Shown in pieces: positions 10,533 to 23,189 of a stretch of DNA of 64,000 nucleotides (within the stretch, counting starts at the first letter, position 1; the number at the start of each line of letters is the position of its first letter). The translations under genes were made by a program, and so were the position numbers. The notes beneath the pieces were generated by a model. The model saw nothing but the letters and a program-made list of their open reading frames with translations, was not told the DNA's origin and did not search any database. The stretch is from Combretum micranthum (lineage: Eukaryota > Streptophyta > Magnoliopsida > Myrtales > Combretaceae), in contig JAMXBD010002800.1 in the NCBI GenBank assembly GCA_024138025.1, positions 97,931 to 161,930 on the forward strand, written 5' to 3'.

Positions 10533-13500
10533 TGTCACATCTCAAGGGGAACCCCAAACGTAACAGTCCGCCACACTCAATATTAAAGCTTAAGTATGAC
10601 AACCTTAGCCACTCCCAAAAGCCTTGATATTAAGTGTAAGGCGTGCTCTCACAAATTTAGAGGATCATACATGGAATCATGAAGCTTAAGAAGATATAAT
10701 AACATATTAAGAAAAGAGGATTCATAATATTTATTTTCATAAAACAATGATTTTACAAACTTAGGGACATTTCCCTTTTTTTTTTTTCACTAATCTATTA
10801 CAAGAATATATGTACATCGTTTCTAATACTAAACTTCATCTAAAATTTCCTTTATCCAAAAAGAAATTACCTGACTACAAGGTCCTCGTGGTCTCAACCA
10901 CAGATAGGGGAACTGCAAAAGATATCTATGGAGGTATAAGCTAACAAGCTTAGTGAGAATTATTTCCATAAATAACTTCTTGTAACAAAATTTCAAACAA
11001 GTTATTTAATCAAACAAACGGAATGCAACATACACGTGGGCAAACAAGATATATAGTTTCCTGGGAACTATATGTTGAATGGATTTACACCCTCCATTCA
11101 GGGTTTGGTGATACATAACCTCAAAACAAGTAGTTTTAATAAAAAGTTTTATGCTTTCGATTAATATCGCCAAGCATATGAAGCTTACTTGAATTGAGCC
11201 TTACTTTCGGATCTTCTGCCAGGCATTTCCTTTTCCGTAATGCCACCAAGCAATCGCTTTCGGATTCTTCGCCAAGTGTTGATTTCGACATGAGTTTACT
11301 ATCCTTCTCTCCCAAGGATAATAACCCAAATGCAATGTGACTCACTTTGTGGTATGAATGAATCCATTTATTTATGATATCATAACATTATTATTCTCAA
11401 ATTTAAGGCGATCAAAGCATCTCATACAAAGCAAGTGTTATACTAAAACAAACATTTAAATCAATTCCAGCCTCGATATTCTTAGGATTCTTTCAAAGAA
11501 TTATTTTACATACATATCCATTTATCTTTTCCTAGCTTAATGTAACTAAATTACAAGCACAACAAGTATAGAATTTAAAGGAAATAAACTCACGATGCCA
11601 TGTCGACTATTCTTCTATACGAATGAGTCGTTCACATACTCCACTCAATCGAAATAATCTTCGGGATATAGGTATCCTTCCTTGGAGTCACCTAGCCAAA
11701 GAAAATACCCACAATGAGTATTTCTTGATGATTTTCTTGAATTTTGACAAAACAATGAAAATGTTAAAGTTCGTATAAAGGAAAGTTCCAACTTAAAATT
11801 ACCATAACTTGGTCATTTTAACTCAGAATCGTGCATATAATATACCGATTTCTACCTACTTGAAAAGATCCACTCATTTCTAAAATTATTTTTAAAAAAC
11901 AAGGTCATATAGGCTCTGAAACAGTGGCGACAAAATTTACCACGAATTTTCCAACTCAAAAACAACTTTGGGTTCAATCAATCGAAATTTGTTTGATAAA
12001 TACTTAGTTATCTATATAGTTGAAAAATTCTCTTTTTATGGTTACTAAGCTTATATTCATTCATGCTCAAGTGTTTATTGTCCAATCATGTTTCTTGAGT
12101 AAGGAAATATTAATTAGAAGTTAAGAAAACTATAGTTTACAAGAAATTCATTTTGTGATTGGTTTTGAAATGAATACTTTGATTCTTTTGGTTTTCAAAG
12201 AATTACTTTATTTTTGAGTTATTACTTTTCTAGATGACTTTTTGAAGAACAATTTTTTTTTCTTCTTTTCTAAATTCTTGTGTTGCTCTCATGTATGTTC
12301 TACACAATCCTTCTTTGATTATTTATTTTGAAAAGATCTAAACTTGAAAATCTTCATTTCTTGCTTCCTAAGGTTTTTGCTATGTTATATTTTCGTGGAA
12401 ATCATTTTGTATCAAAAATCATTTTCTTTTGAAAAACAAAGTGGATAATAAATGATTTAAAAAGCTTTCATGACAAAAGTAGTTTCTAAAATTTGTAGTG
12501 GTTCTTTTGTAATCTTTGAAAAGAATGACTTTATTTTTGTTAAATCATAGATTTTATACTTCACATAAACTTATCTCTAAGTGGTAAAATCTCCTTTTGT
12601 CAATTATTTTTAGAACTTCAAATTTTGGACAACAATTTAAATGAACATGAATTATTAGAAATAATAGCAAACAAAATAACATAAATAATAAAGTTAAGTA
12701 TTAGGAGTCTTAGCTTTTTCAAGGCTCCCGGGACTAAGAAGTAGACTAGTCCTAAAATAAAAATAAAATGAAAGAAAGAAAAATTTGTTTTGACTTGATG
12801 ATGACAAGTCTAAGATTAGAGACTAGTCTTAAAATAACAAGGAATAAATAAATAAATTGTGATGGAATAAATAAATAAATTGCATTGTATAAAATAAATA
12901 AATTGCAAATGAGCTTATATGCTCTAAAAAAAAATATATATATATATATTAATAGATAATAATACTTAGATATAGTAACAATAATATGAACAAAAATAAT
13001 AACATAAACATAAATAGATTTTCATGGACAAGAACAATACATGAACATAATGTAGCTTCCATAACATTTAGTCTTGGAAACTCACACTATGGTCATATAA
13101 AGTTACATGACATGAGAAGAAGAAAAATAATAGAAATGGTTACCTAAAGAAGACTTTGGTAGTGTTATGTGGTTTTGGTTTCGTTGTTGGTAGAAGTTGT
13201 TTTGGAATTATTTTAAGAGAGTTTTGGGAAGATATTTGGAGAGACTTTTAAGAGGAGAACTCGAGAGAGTTTTAGTAAGAAATTTGTGGATAGTAATTGT
13301 GTGAAAGAAGTGAAAAAGGAGGGGGGTATTTATAGGAAAATGTGGAGTGATTTTTATGTGATTAAAATAAAAGAAAATTAAAACAAATTGATGGAAGAGG
13401 GGAGGGTCATGCGCGGCCATACATGGAGAGAGAGAGGGAGTGATTTAATTTTTGTATTTTGTGGATTAAATGAAGTAATAAGTAAGGTAGATGTGAATTA

Positions 13501-13966
13501 TAGTTATGGAAAGGTAAAAAGTAAAAGTTATAGGTTATGGTGTGTAAGAGTAGGTGTAAGAAAAAGTAGAGATAAAAGAATAGTGTAGAATAGTAATGAA
13601 TAGTGTAATGTAAAGTAGATATGACTAATAAAGTACCGATAGAAAAAATACGCGTATAATTGCATATCTGTTATTTTTACTTGCCGAAAAATTTTGAAAC
13701 TGATATTTTTGAAAACCTTATATTTTTACGAGTCTAACGGTATATTCGGAATATTTTTACTATTCCGGACTCCGAGACATGTTTTTGGAGAACCGTATCC
13801 GATCAGGTTCGAAACGAGTTACGGTTTTACTAATCTGATCTTTGTATGTTTCCTTAGATAATTACGTACTATTGTATATTCTAAACTTCTACTTACTCTC
13901 ACCGAGTTTCTTATTCAGGATTGCCAGACTTAAGCTATTACGTCTAACTAGGGTTTTGTTGATTTT
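10533..13966 (-). repeat. 5' LTR of the gypsy element, outer end lost
   Basis: It starts TGTCACATCTCAAGGGG at 10533 next to the PBS and shares layout with the solo LTRs at 15832 and 28840: the 'agtccgccacactc' block near the inner end, the 'ctccattcagggtt' block and a TATA region. It stops at 13966, where duplicated sequence begins, without the TGTAAG-like terminus of its relatives, so roughly the last 80 bases are missing. Short ORFs within it are not genes. Confidence 0.8.
13327..13334 (-). promoter_or_regulatory. LTR TATA box
   Basis: The minus strand reads TATAAATA with flanking CCCC, in a context (CCTATAAATACCCC) nearly the same as in the plus-strand LTR at 29543. The GA/CT-rich leader follows about 30 bases downstream, as expected for the LTR transcription start. 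Confidence 0.65.
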
Positions 13967-15082
13967 AGTTAAAAATTCTTCGGTTATTCCCTCTCCGAGT
14001 GAATATAGTAATACATTGTTGGGTACAGGTACGTAATAGCTTGTTTGTTGTATACTAGGACTAGGCATTCTTAAATTAATTTAATTCAATTCGACTTAAT
14101 GCTTTGATGAACTAGGTGTCTATTACATTGTTTGGTCTGGTCCGAGGAGCAGCAAACCTATCATGATGTAATGACATGTTAGTTAGGCGCTTAACCTAAG
14201 TCATGATGCAATGACTTTACCATGATGCAATGGTACGCTATGATGCAATAGCGATTTGTTTTTGGTTATGTGGGTAGCCGATGGGAGAATAGTATCCGAG
14301 TAACGTTTGGTTAATCTTAGGGGAAATACCATGGTTTAGTTCAAAGTTTATGGAACTTGTGAACTAGACTCATGTTGTGGACTGATTTTAAGTAGAGTCA
14401 GGCAACGGCTTTTAAACCCTAAATGAAGCTATTTCTTTATGAAATGGATATAGGAGATATAAGTATTTGGACTACTTATATCTATCCCCTGAGCAGCTGC
14501 TGTTACTCAGGACCCCTAAATTCCTATAGTGTGATCCCGGGGTTTGAATACTCTCCTGTTGTTCTGTGAAAGAAAACTTAATAAGATAATGACTTGATCA
14601 TTGATGCATTTCATTTGATTTAAGTTTGTTTGATAAATTGTTCTTGTGTTTGTCATTGCGTACGGGCCTTTAGCTTACTTTCGCTGCTTTACATGTAATG
14701 AAGATGAGTTATATGATGATTTAGGATAGGGGTCAGATTTTGAGCGATTCATGGATGAATGGAACGAGTAGGACTCGAATACCCTTAGAATTTTGGAGAA
14801 GCTTTTGTACAAAGCATAATTCTCTATTTAGAAGGCTTGTTAGATAAGTCTAAGTGTAATAGACCTTAAGCTCTATTTAGATTATCTTTTGTACTAAGAA
14901 AAACTTGTAATTTTTGTAGTGTCTTGTATTGACACTAAACTTTGTACATATGATATATATATATGTATAGATTGCCTTTATTAGCAATCTTGTTTTGTTA
15001 AAGGTTGTTTATAAAGTTTTAGTAGATTTGATCAAACAATTTTCATAAACTGCTAGTTTTAGGACAACCTTACATATAATGT
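13967..15082 (+). repeat. Gypsy LTR remnant (copy A)
   Basis: No gene. Copy B shows the same sequence continuing a stretch that follows a gypsy polypurine tract at about 44470, so this is best read as the 3' part of a plus-strand gypsy LTR. It contains the hairpin array at 14161-14253. The terminal about 65 bases kept in copy B (with 'ctctaaatttcgggattta', typical of gypsy LTR ends) are deleted here. Confidence 0.55.
14161..14253. repeat. Array of short hairpins with constant GATGCA loop
   Basis: Three perfect inverted repeats with an identical 6-base centre: AAGTCAT-GATGCA-ATGACTT (14198-14217), TACCAT-GATGCA-ATGGTA (14218-14235) and CGCTAT-GATGCA-ATAGCG (14236-14253). They are immediately adjacent. 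A fourth, weaker one precedes them (TCAT-GATGTA-ATGA, 14161-14174), with another small hairpin (GTTA-GGCGCT-TAAC, 14182-14195) between. The stems differ from each other while staying self-complementary. Confidence 0.85.
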
Positions 15083-15826
15083 GAAAATAAGGAGCCAAAG
15101 GATGCGTTAGTGGGCTTAAAGGAGCCTAAGCTAAGAAGACAAGTGACTAGGCTTAGACCTGTCGTAAGGCCTAGGCTTTTATTCTAAATAAATTGCAATA
15201 GACTAGCTACTTAGTATACGAATTAGTGCGTAAACCTTGGTACTATTTCTAGAATATACTTTAACTCCCAAATTTAGCTTATATTCGAGCCTTGCTTATA
15301 CTCGAGCATTTATGCTTAATTAACTTCATTTGCATCTTCGCCATGCATCACTTTTATATTACTAATTCCCTAATAAATTTGCTATGATTTGACATATAAC
15401 TTATAACTCTCATAAAAATTCCATATTTATCTATGATATGAAGTATTAGGTTTAGATTGCCCTAAAAGATGGCTTGGTGAAAATCGTTTGTCCCCTTGAT
15501 TAGTGGTTCTTCAGATTCTTTTTTATTTTTACATGATGCAAGGAATCAAAATTAAGACAGAAAATCAACACAATGGCTACTTGAATGCAAGTAGCATAAT
15601 GGAATACAAGTCTACTGGGGCTAAAATATTTGTAAGTTTCTCATATATCTTCTATGTACTAGATTAGGTATATGTACAACAGATAAGCCTCTAGGAAACA
15701 TAGGTGATGGCCATGTGATACAGTTATGCTAGCTCACCATACAGTACTGCCCTTGCAAAGGACTATTACATGATATTTTACTATTTCTAATAACATTATC
15801 GCTTAGTACTGCTAATATTGAAATTA
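15083..15826. other. Spacer without recognised gene (copy A)
   Basis: About 740 bases, duplicated at 47151-47986. I see no gene, RNA or repeat in it. Confidence 0.5.
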
Positions 15827-15831
15827 CATAA

Positions 15832-18800
15832 TGTCACGCCCCAAAAGGGACCCTAAATGCGATAGTCCGCCACACTCGATATTTAAACTTGCGTTATGAT
15901 AACCCTAGTCTCCATGAGTTTAGACACCAGGTGTAAGGCTTACTTTCACCATGGAGGGAGCTTACTTTGAAATCAAAATATTTAAGAAGACATACATAAC
16001 AATAAGAATAAATCATAACAGTTATGACCAAGATTAATCTATTACAAAAATCGAAGGGGCCCCCCCTATCAAAATAATAAGAGTTTTTAGGTCCAAAAGT
16101 TTTATAATAAACATATATATATATATATATTTAATTAAGGAGATATTAAAGTAGAAGTCTTGCCTAACATCTAGGTCCCGACTTTTTCCAAAAGCTCCTT
16201 AAATTCCAAAAGCTGTACCTGAGAGAAATATCCCTTGAGGATAGCCATAGATAATCGTACTGCAATAGGAAACTATTAGGGTATAAGCTTGTGGCTTAGT
16301 GAGATTCACTTCCAAATTAAATACTCAATCAACAATAAGGCAAGCAAGTTATATTAGACAATCATATAATTGCACAAGCACGTGAGTATACAATAATAAG
16401 ACTTTTCGAGAGTCCTATGTTGAATGGATTTACGCCCTCCATTCAGGGTTAGGTGTTCAGGCCCATACAACCATAAGATTACAATTTTTCTCTCATTTAT
16501 TTAGTGGTTGTTTCAGGTGCCCATCACTCATTAATTATGTAGTTGATTCAAGTGCCTGTCACTTCCATTTTAATTTAGGCGACCCCACGCTGATGGTCTA
16601 GTTTTCAGGCCATCGTTGTGTAGCTATTATGCTTTTTTTCCCACAAAGTATAAAACGAATGTAATTATGGCTCAATATATATTATGCATAGACAATTTAG
16701 TTATATGGTCATGGCATATCATTTAAGTGAATTATAGGCGATCAAGTGATTTAAATACTTCAATTCTATACTAATCATATAAATATTTATAGCAATTCCC
16801 ATTTCGATATTCTTATCATCAATTCAACCAAGTAGAATTCACATCCACATTCCAATTTTATCTTTTCCTAATTTTAATGCCACTATTATTACAAGCAAAA
16901 TCATAAGCATGTAATTTAAAGCAAGTGAACTCACTTTGCCATGGCACAAAATTCCTCTTAATCGTAATAATCCTCATGAAGGTCTAGTCCGTCTCCTAAG
17001 TGACCTAACAAAAGAAATACCTTCATATTTCTATGAAGTTTAAATGAAACTTATAAATTCTATTCTAACAAGTTCGTCAAAGTTTATCTAAGAGGAAATT
17101 CCAACTTAAAATGGCCATAACTTGGTCATTTTAACTCGGAATTTCTCAAATTATATATCGATTTCTACCTATTCAACGAGAGATATCTATTAATAAAGCT
17201 ATTTTCCTCAAATAAGGTCATTTAGGTCATGAACAGTAAGGTACATAATGTTACACGAAATTCCCAGCCCACAAATCAAGTTCTAGTTTTAATCCAAGTA
17301 TCATTCGAAAGCTTTGATAGATACTTAGCTATCAATATACCTTGAAAAACTCTTTTATATACATATATAACTCAATATCATGCATGATTCATGGGTTGAT
17401 GATCAATCTATTTCATTATGTATTTAAACAATGTTTTGTGAAGTTTGCAAGACATTAATTTTCTAAACTTGTTTTTTGAAAAATTTCCAAGTAAACCATG
17501 ATTTCTTTAAAAGATTATTACTTTAGGTTCAGTCTATTATTTTACTCTTGGAGTTTATATAAAAAAAATATATATCATCTTTCATATACTAACTCGTTTT
17601 TTTATTATTCTCTTAAATATTTCCTCGATGGCTTCTAGATCCATTCTTTCTAGCTTTGAAAAACTTACTTATTTCTTGAAAGTGTTTTACAAGAGTTCTT
17701 AATCTTAATCTTCTTAAGAAAATCTGTAGAATCAAGGATCATTATTTTTAAGTCTTGAGAGTGAAAATCCTATATTTATATCACTAAAGTTTGTGCAAAG
17801 TTCTTTAGTTCTAACAATACTTATATGATGTGATTTTTATGTTTGTAAAACTAAGATTTATATTTTTCCTTTGCAAACTTTTAAGATTTCTTTTATTTCA
17901 TTTTGAAAGACACCTCTTTTATCAAATCATATACTTTGAACTTTGTTTTAAATTTTTCCTTTGAATTTTTGAAATATCGTGACCCATTAAAGATGGAGAA
18001 AGTTATTTCCTTTTTCAAAATTTATTTCTTGAGTCATCCTCATCTTGTCTTAAAACTTGTTATTTTAGAAAAACCATTCGTGTCCTTTATGAGATCAAGA
18101 TCATAATCTCATCTCTAAGTTTTTTTTTTCAAAAACTTTCTTTGTTAAACATTTAGTTCTAGTCATTTTCTTAAGATAAAAATTTGTTTATGTTGAGAAC
18201 CTAGTCTTATCTTGCCTTTACAATATTTTGTCCACGAATCATGTATGTTTATGAGCATGTAATAATCAAGTATTGGGAGAACTAAGCTCCCGGGATATGG
18301 AAATGTTTCCATCCCAAAAGAAAAGAAAAGAAAGAAAAAAAAAGAAGTGCATTAATGTAGATATTGAAAAGCAAAAATATAAGAGCGATTATAGTAACAA
18401 TATGGCAATATATGTAACAAGATATATATGGCAAGATATATATAGCATAATATTAATATGAGCATAATGACATTTCCATGAACAAGAACCAAATATGATC
18501 ATAATGTTGTTTCTTTAGTTTTTCAACCTAAGAAACATACACTATGGCCATATAGGCTACATGACATGGGGGATTCTTAAGAGAAAGGTTTATTACCTAA
18601 AGAAAAGTTGTAGGAAAGAGGATAAAGAAAGTGTTTTTGTGTTTATGTTATTGTGAGTAGTAGTATGTAGAGTATGTATAAAGAGATGGTTTTTTGTGTT
18701 TATGGAAGAGAGTTTTTATGTAGTAGAAGAGAAGGTGGTAGAGAATATTTGGAAAGAATTTTAAGAAGTGTTTATGAGTAGTGATTTTGGCATAGTAACT

Positions 18801-19546
18801 TTAGGTTAAAAAGTGGTGTAAAGAGTATAAGAGATGAGATGTATTTATAGAAAAATGGGAGTGAATTTTTGAGAGATTAAAATAAAAAAAAAATAAATTG
18901 ATGTAATATCATAAAGGGGGAAAGGGGTGCCGGCCATGTAGGGTTTTAAGGGGACAAATGGCTTATTTTATTATTTCATGTAATTTAAGTGTAATAATAT
19001 GTAAAATAGATATGAGTAGATGAGTATGGGAAATGAAAAAAGTAAATAGAAGAAAGCATGATAGCTTGTAAGGATGAATAGTGATAAAGTAGAGATAGTG
19101 AATAGTGTAGCATTGTACTATGAATAGTGTAGAAGACAAATTAATTACTGGTAGTAAAAAAAAATACGAGTAAAATCTCAATATCATATTTTTAGTTACC
19201 AAAAAGTTATATAACTGATATATTTGGAAATCTTATGAAATTACGAGTCTAATGGTACTAATAGTATATTCTTGGTATCCCAAGCCCCAGGACACGATTT
19301 CAAAGTCTGTATCCGATCAGGTTTGAATGGGCAAAAAATTTACCAATATGATGTTTTTAAGCATCTTAATATTATTACGAACCAATCTACACTCTTCACT
19401 CATATTTCGACTTCTCAATTTAAGAACACAAGGTTGCCGAATCTAAACTGCTAGGGTTTCCTAAGGATTTGTTGACTTAAGGTTCCCGATTGATTTTCCA
19501 ATTTAGGGTTTAAGCTTGAAATTACCCTAAAAATTAGGGGTCTACA
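15832..19546 (-). mobile_element. Solo LTR of large gypsy family (copy A), TSD CATAA
   Basis: It starts TGTCACGCCCC at 15832 and ends GGTCTACA at 19546 (3715 bp), with CATAA directly repeated at 15827-15831 and 19547-19551. No internal region is present, so it is a solo LTR formed by LTR-LTR recombination. The minus-strand TATA box shows it lies in reverse. The same insertion with the same target duplication occurs at 47992-51723. Small ORFs inside are chance. Confidence 0.92.
18842..18849 (-). promoter_or_regulatory. LTR TATA box
   Basis: TATAAATA on the minus strand, at the place corresponding to the TATA boxes at 13327 and 29543 in related LTRs. Confidence 0.6.
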
Positions 19547-19551
19547 CATAA

Positions 19552-20433
19552 TGTAATATTAAATGCATGCAAATGTTGGCCATGGCCACTAATTTATTAT
19601 AGGGCATCATTCACTTAGGCCCATAAGTTGAGCCCATCTTCTTGGCCTCATCCAACTCTATGCAATCCTTAGGAGCACAATTCACTTCAAATATTTCAAT
19701 TGTACTTCTACTTCCTTCCTGCTCGAGTCATACTTTTACCTTGAACTGATACAAACCCTAGTTCATTACATTTTACATGCCTTAACAAACTTTTGGTATT
19801 AACACTTTGTTAAACAAATCCTAACACCTTAGGGCTCAAGAATCTTGATCTTATGTATGACTCATGAAAAAATTATCCTTAATTAAGTATAAATTATTGT
19901 TTCGAATTCTATCTACGTTGAATCTCGCTACAAGGTAATTATGGAAAACATGTGTTTCACAATTATACTAATGGAAATCATCTTTCTTTTTTCTGTTCTT
20001 TTATTAATTTTTTTTATTTTTAAATGTTACTGAATAGGAGCTCACCATTATATTATATAATTATATATTCAACCTCTGGAAATGTACCAAAGAACATGTA
20101 AGGGCCTCGGTTTCATATGATCTCAAGTAGGATCGGAGAAGCTGTGCACCCTAAGAATCACTTAGGGTTTTGATCTCAAGCAGGATCATCCCTTGTATGA
20201 AAATTTCGATATTCTCTCTATTTTAATTTTGAAAGAATTACTTAAATGTTAATTAAAAAAATGATTTAGTCCTCCATATTTCTGACAAGCGGGAAAAATA
20301 GAGAGAGAAAAAGCCCCCTACATTTATTATATCAAATTAATTATGCTAACTCCATTTATAGTCATAAATTGTAGAAGATGCTTATGAAGAAATTTTACAT
20401 GATGCAAAGAATATGTGGTGTGTGTGTGTGTGT
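19552..20433. other. Spacer without recognised gene (copy A)
   Basis: About 880 bases, duplicated at 51729-52620, ending in a TG microsatellite (20417-20433). It contains two near-copies of 'gatctcaag(t/c)aggatc' (20130-20195). No gene is visible. Confidence 0.5.
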
Positions 20434-20956
20434 CAAAATAAGGATCTTTGTGCCACGGGAAAAGACTTCATGGGAGGGGTGAACAATTTAAGCGAAGATA
20501 GTTGATTAGTGAAGCAATGTTTTCTCTAAAAAATAAACCTCATGTCCACACCGAAATTCACAAGGCCAAATTACGACACACTCTACCTCAAATAGCCTTA
20601 TCAAAGGGTTTTTTCAGCAGACCCTTTTGGTATAATTTTTAAACGAACCAGAGCTTTATTGTTCAAGTATGGTGCCTTAATTTGTTTACCTATGCTATAA
20701 AACCTTATCGCATGGTGCAAAGATCTAACAAAGTTTTAAAGCATGATTACCTTTATATTTTTTAAAAAGAAAATTAGCCAAACATGGTTAAAGGAAACTT
20801 ACAAAAGCTTTATTGAATATGGTGGAGGTATGTTACAAGGATACACTTACAGGACTAAAACACTGAAAAATTTTTCCCATAAAATACTCAGAGACTCTCT
20901 AATATTTTTTTCCCTTCTCTATTTTTCTCCGTGCCTAAACTTGATTCCTGCTTGCA

Positions 20957-20963
20957 TTTTATA
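20957..20963 (-). promoter_or_regulatory. Pararetrovirus promoter TATA box, copy A left
   Basis: The minus strand reads TATAAAA just downstream of the TACTGTAGCA repeats. The same arrangement is found at 34875-34881 and 53146-53152. Confidence 0.6.
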
Positions 20964-20995
20964 GAAAATTTTTTCAGAACTAAAACAGTAAAAAG

Positions 20996-21085
20996 TGCTA
21001 CAGTGATCTACTGCTACAGTAAACTGCTACTACAGTAAAAAAAATGCTACATTACCCTAAAAAAGTTGCTACAGTGCCGAACTGT
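20996..21085 (-). promoter_or_regulatory. Tandem TACTGTAGCA repeats upstream of viral TATA box
   Basis: Five or so imperfect copies of 'tgctacagta' (minus strand TACTGTAGCA) lie 30-130 bases upstream of the TATA box. The same set recurs at 34914-35020 and 53187-53288. Position suggests an enhancer, but I know of no factor for this motif. Confidence 0.55.
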
Positions 21086-21287
21086 AAATCCTTCATTTTT
21101 CTTCCACCTTTTTTGTGTTTTTCTTTTGCTTTTCCATGTCCGTTTGTCTTTCTGGGCTTTTCTCCTTTTTATTTTCCCATTTGTCCGTGAATTTTTTTGT
21201 TTGATCCTTCAATTATTTCCTTTGTTGTGATCCTTCAATTTTTTTGTTCTGATCCTGTTGGCCCGTGAATTTCCCTTGTTCTGACCT

Positions 21288-23082
21288 TCATATTTTTGTT
21301 ATGATCCTCATCTTCTTCTTCTTTTTGTTCAATTTTTTTAATCCTATAACCTGTTTATGTCTTCTTTTGTTCCATTTCTTCATTCTCATTTTTGTATAAT
21401 TGGGATCATATGAATTGTCTTTTTCATCTAGTTCATCTTCCTTATTTAAGCTTTCCCTGAGTGCCTTCAAATATCTTGACCAAATTGCTCCTTTTTGTTT
21501 TGTAAAGATGAATTTCATCTCTGTGGTTGTAGTAAGATGAAATTCTGGATCTTCTGGTATAAGCATGCTCATTTTGTCAGCAATGTATAGTCTTAATTAT
21601 TCTTCCAAACTGTTGGTGGATTCCAACCTGTAGATTTTTTGGATAATTGAAACCTTCCCTTTGATTGGGGAAATCCAAAACCAAGTTTATGCTGGTCTGG
21701 ATTCAAATTTTAACCACTCTGGTGGTACTGCATTTATTTTTACATAATATTTTACAAGGATATCATGTTCCTCATGTTCCCATTCTATATCTCTTAAGGC
21801 TACTAGAACTTCATGAAACATTTTTCCCATGAGTTGGGCCATAAATTGTGGAAATGTGCCTACAATTTCATTGATAAGCCCATAATCAAGAAGGGTAGCC
21901 AATGTGTATTCCTGGTCTCCAATCCTGAATCCTTTAAAATAGCTGAGATCTATAACCGATGTATGTATATTATAATGCACATGAGTTGGGCAATAATATT
22001 TATCTTGATAATGATTATTCATCTCAACCTGTGAGTCCTTTCCCAAATAGGAGTAACATGGAGGGTTTAGAAAAGCCTTTACCCTTACCATAGTTCCAAA
22101 TCCAACTCCATCAAAACATATGTGTTTTTCCTATATTGTCTTTTGGAGTAATATAAAAGGTTTTTAAAAAGCTTCCTTCGCATATCTTTTTATCAAAGAT
22201 TTTGGAAGAGATGGTAGTTTTGAAATGAATTCAATTCTTTTGAAGAAAAGGAATGCGGTTGCATTTTCATATTTTTCTTAAGGTCTTTTTCCTATTTTCC
22301 TCCTTTGAAATGGGAACGTTTCCTTGTAGTCCTTACTGTGTTCCTTAATGCTTTCAATACTTCTCTTCTTATTTGGGTTTTCTGTGATTTTAAGAGAAGA
22401 TATTTTCCTTTCTTGTTCTTCTTTTAAAGAGTTCAAATCCGTATACCTTTGTGTATCCTTGATATACCCTGTGGTACTTTTAACACTCTTAAAGTTGTTA
22501 AGAGAGGGATCCACATAAATTTCCTATTTCCTTGTTATTTGCTTGACCCAATTTGCTGCGGTTTCAAGATCATGAAATCCTCTCCATGAAGGATTCGGAT
22601 AATCTATTATTTGGGTTTGAACGTCATTCCAGTATCAAAAAACTCCTATCAAATGTCCCCTTGCAACTCCATACATTTGATATTTTCTTTTAATTTGTCC
22701 CTTATGCCCTTGTATCCTTTGTGATGATTCATTACCTATAGCCTTTTCATGTAGTAAGTTTCTTGTGTTCCTTTGATACCCTGTGTTTCTATCTCATTAA
22801 AATATCTAGCCAGAGTACAACAATTACATATTTGAATTTGTCTTGGCTAGTTAGGGACCATATACTATCTATGAGACCCATATGTGTCTCTCCCTTGACA
22901 TTAATTGGGAACGGTACTTGAAACTTCCTTAGTGAACTTATTGGTATTATAGGTAGAGCTATATCACTAATCATAACCTGTGGTCCTTCCATAACCTCTG
23001 ATAATCTTGTTCCACTAGAACTGCTTGCATGTGATCCTTGAGAAGACATTGGCCTAAATCCTTTGTCCATTTGAAATTTCAT
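21288..23082 (-). pseudogene. Pararetrovirus 3' ORF with viroplasmin-like motif (copy A)
   Basis: Follows RNase H. Open segments are 23082-22789, 22514-22278, 22091-21687 and 21572-21288, a former protein of roughly 550-600 residues. At 22673-22548 a minus-strand reading shows YGVARGHLIGVF, a stop (22635-22637), then YWNDVQTQ and GFHDLETAANW. The pattern Y-x-V-x-x-G-x-x-x-G-[IV] ... W ... Q ... GF ... A ... W is that of the viroplasmin / RNase H1 N-terminal domain (Cauli_VI), found in caulimovirus transactivator proteins. The C-terminus is Lys-rich. RTBV also has an ORF after RNase H, of unknown role. The copy is broken by several stops, at least one shared with copy B. Confidence 0.6.
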
Positions 23083-23189
23083 GTTTTCCTGAAAAATTTT
23101 TTTATATTAGTAAGCGAGATAACTCATCTCACTGCAGTATCATGTCTTCCCTTAATATGTTCAAATTCTACCTTATAGCCTTTATTTAT

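Larger units (their letters stand above)
6740..13966 (-). mobile_element. Ty3/gypsy element, decayed, truncated at both ends
   Basis: Reading right to left: a long LTR (from 13966, its outer end lost), PBS at 10513-10524, an extra ORF, gag, then decayed protease and the start of RT. RT is cut off near 6740 by the copia remnant. Stops and frameshifts are spread through all coding parts. LTR termini (GGGG..TGTGACA) and the tRNA-Met PBS match those of the other large-LTR gypsy elements in the window. Confidence 0.8.
20434..21334 (-). repeat. Left terminal repeat of pararetrovirus copy A (3' end)
   Basis: Matches 34353-35199. The left edge coincides with the base next to the PBS in the other repeat, i.e. 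with the point where minus-strand DNA synthesis starts. The right edge passes a purine-rich tract (minus strand AAAAAGAAGAAGATGAGG, about 21308-21326) that may prime plus-strand synthesis. It holds a TATA box and CTACAGTA repeats. Confidence 0.8.
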
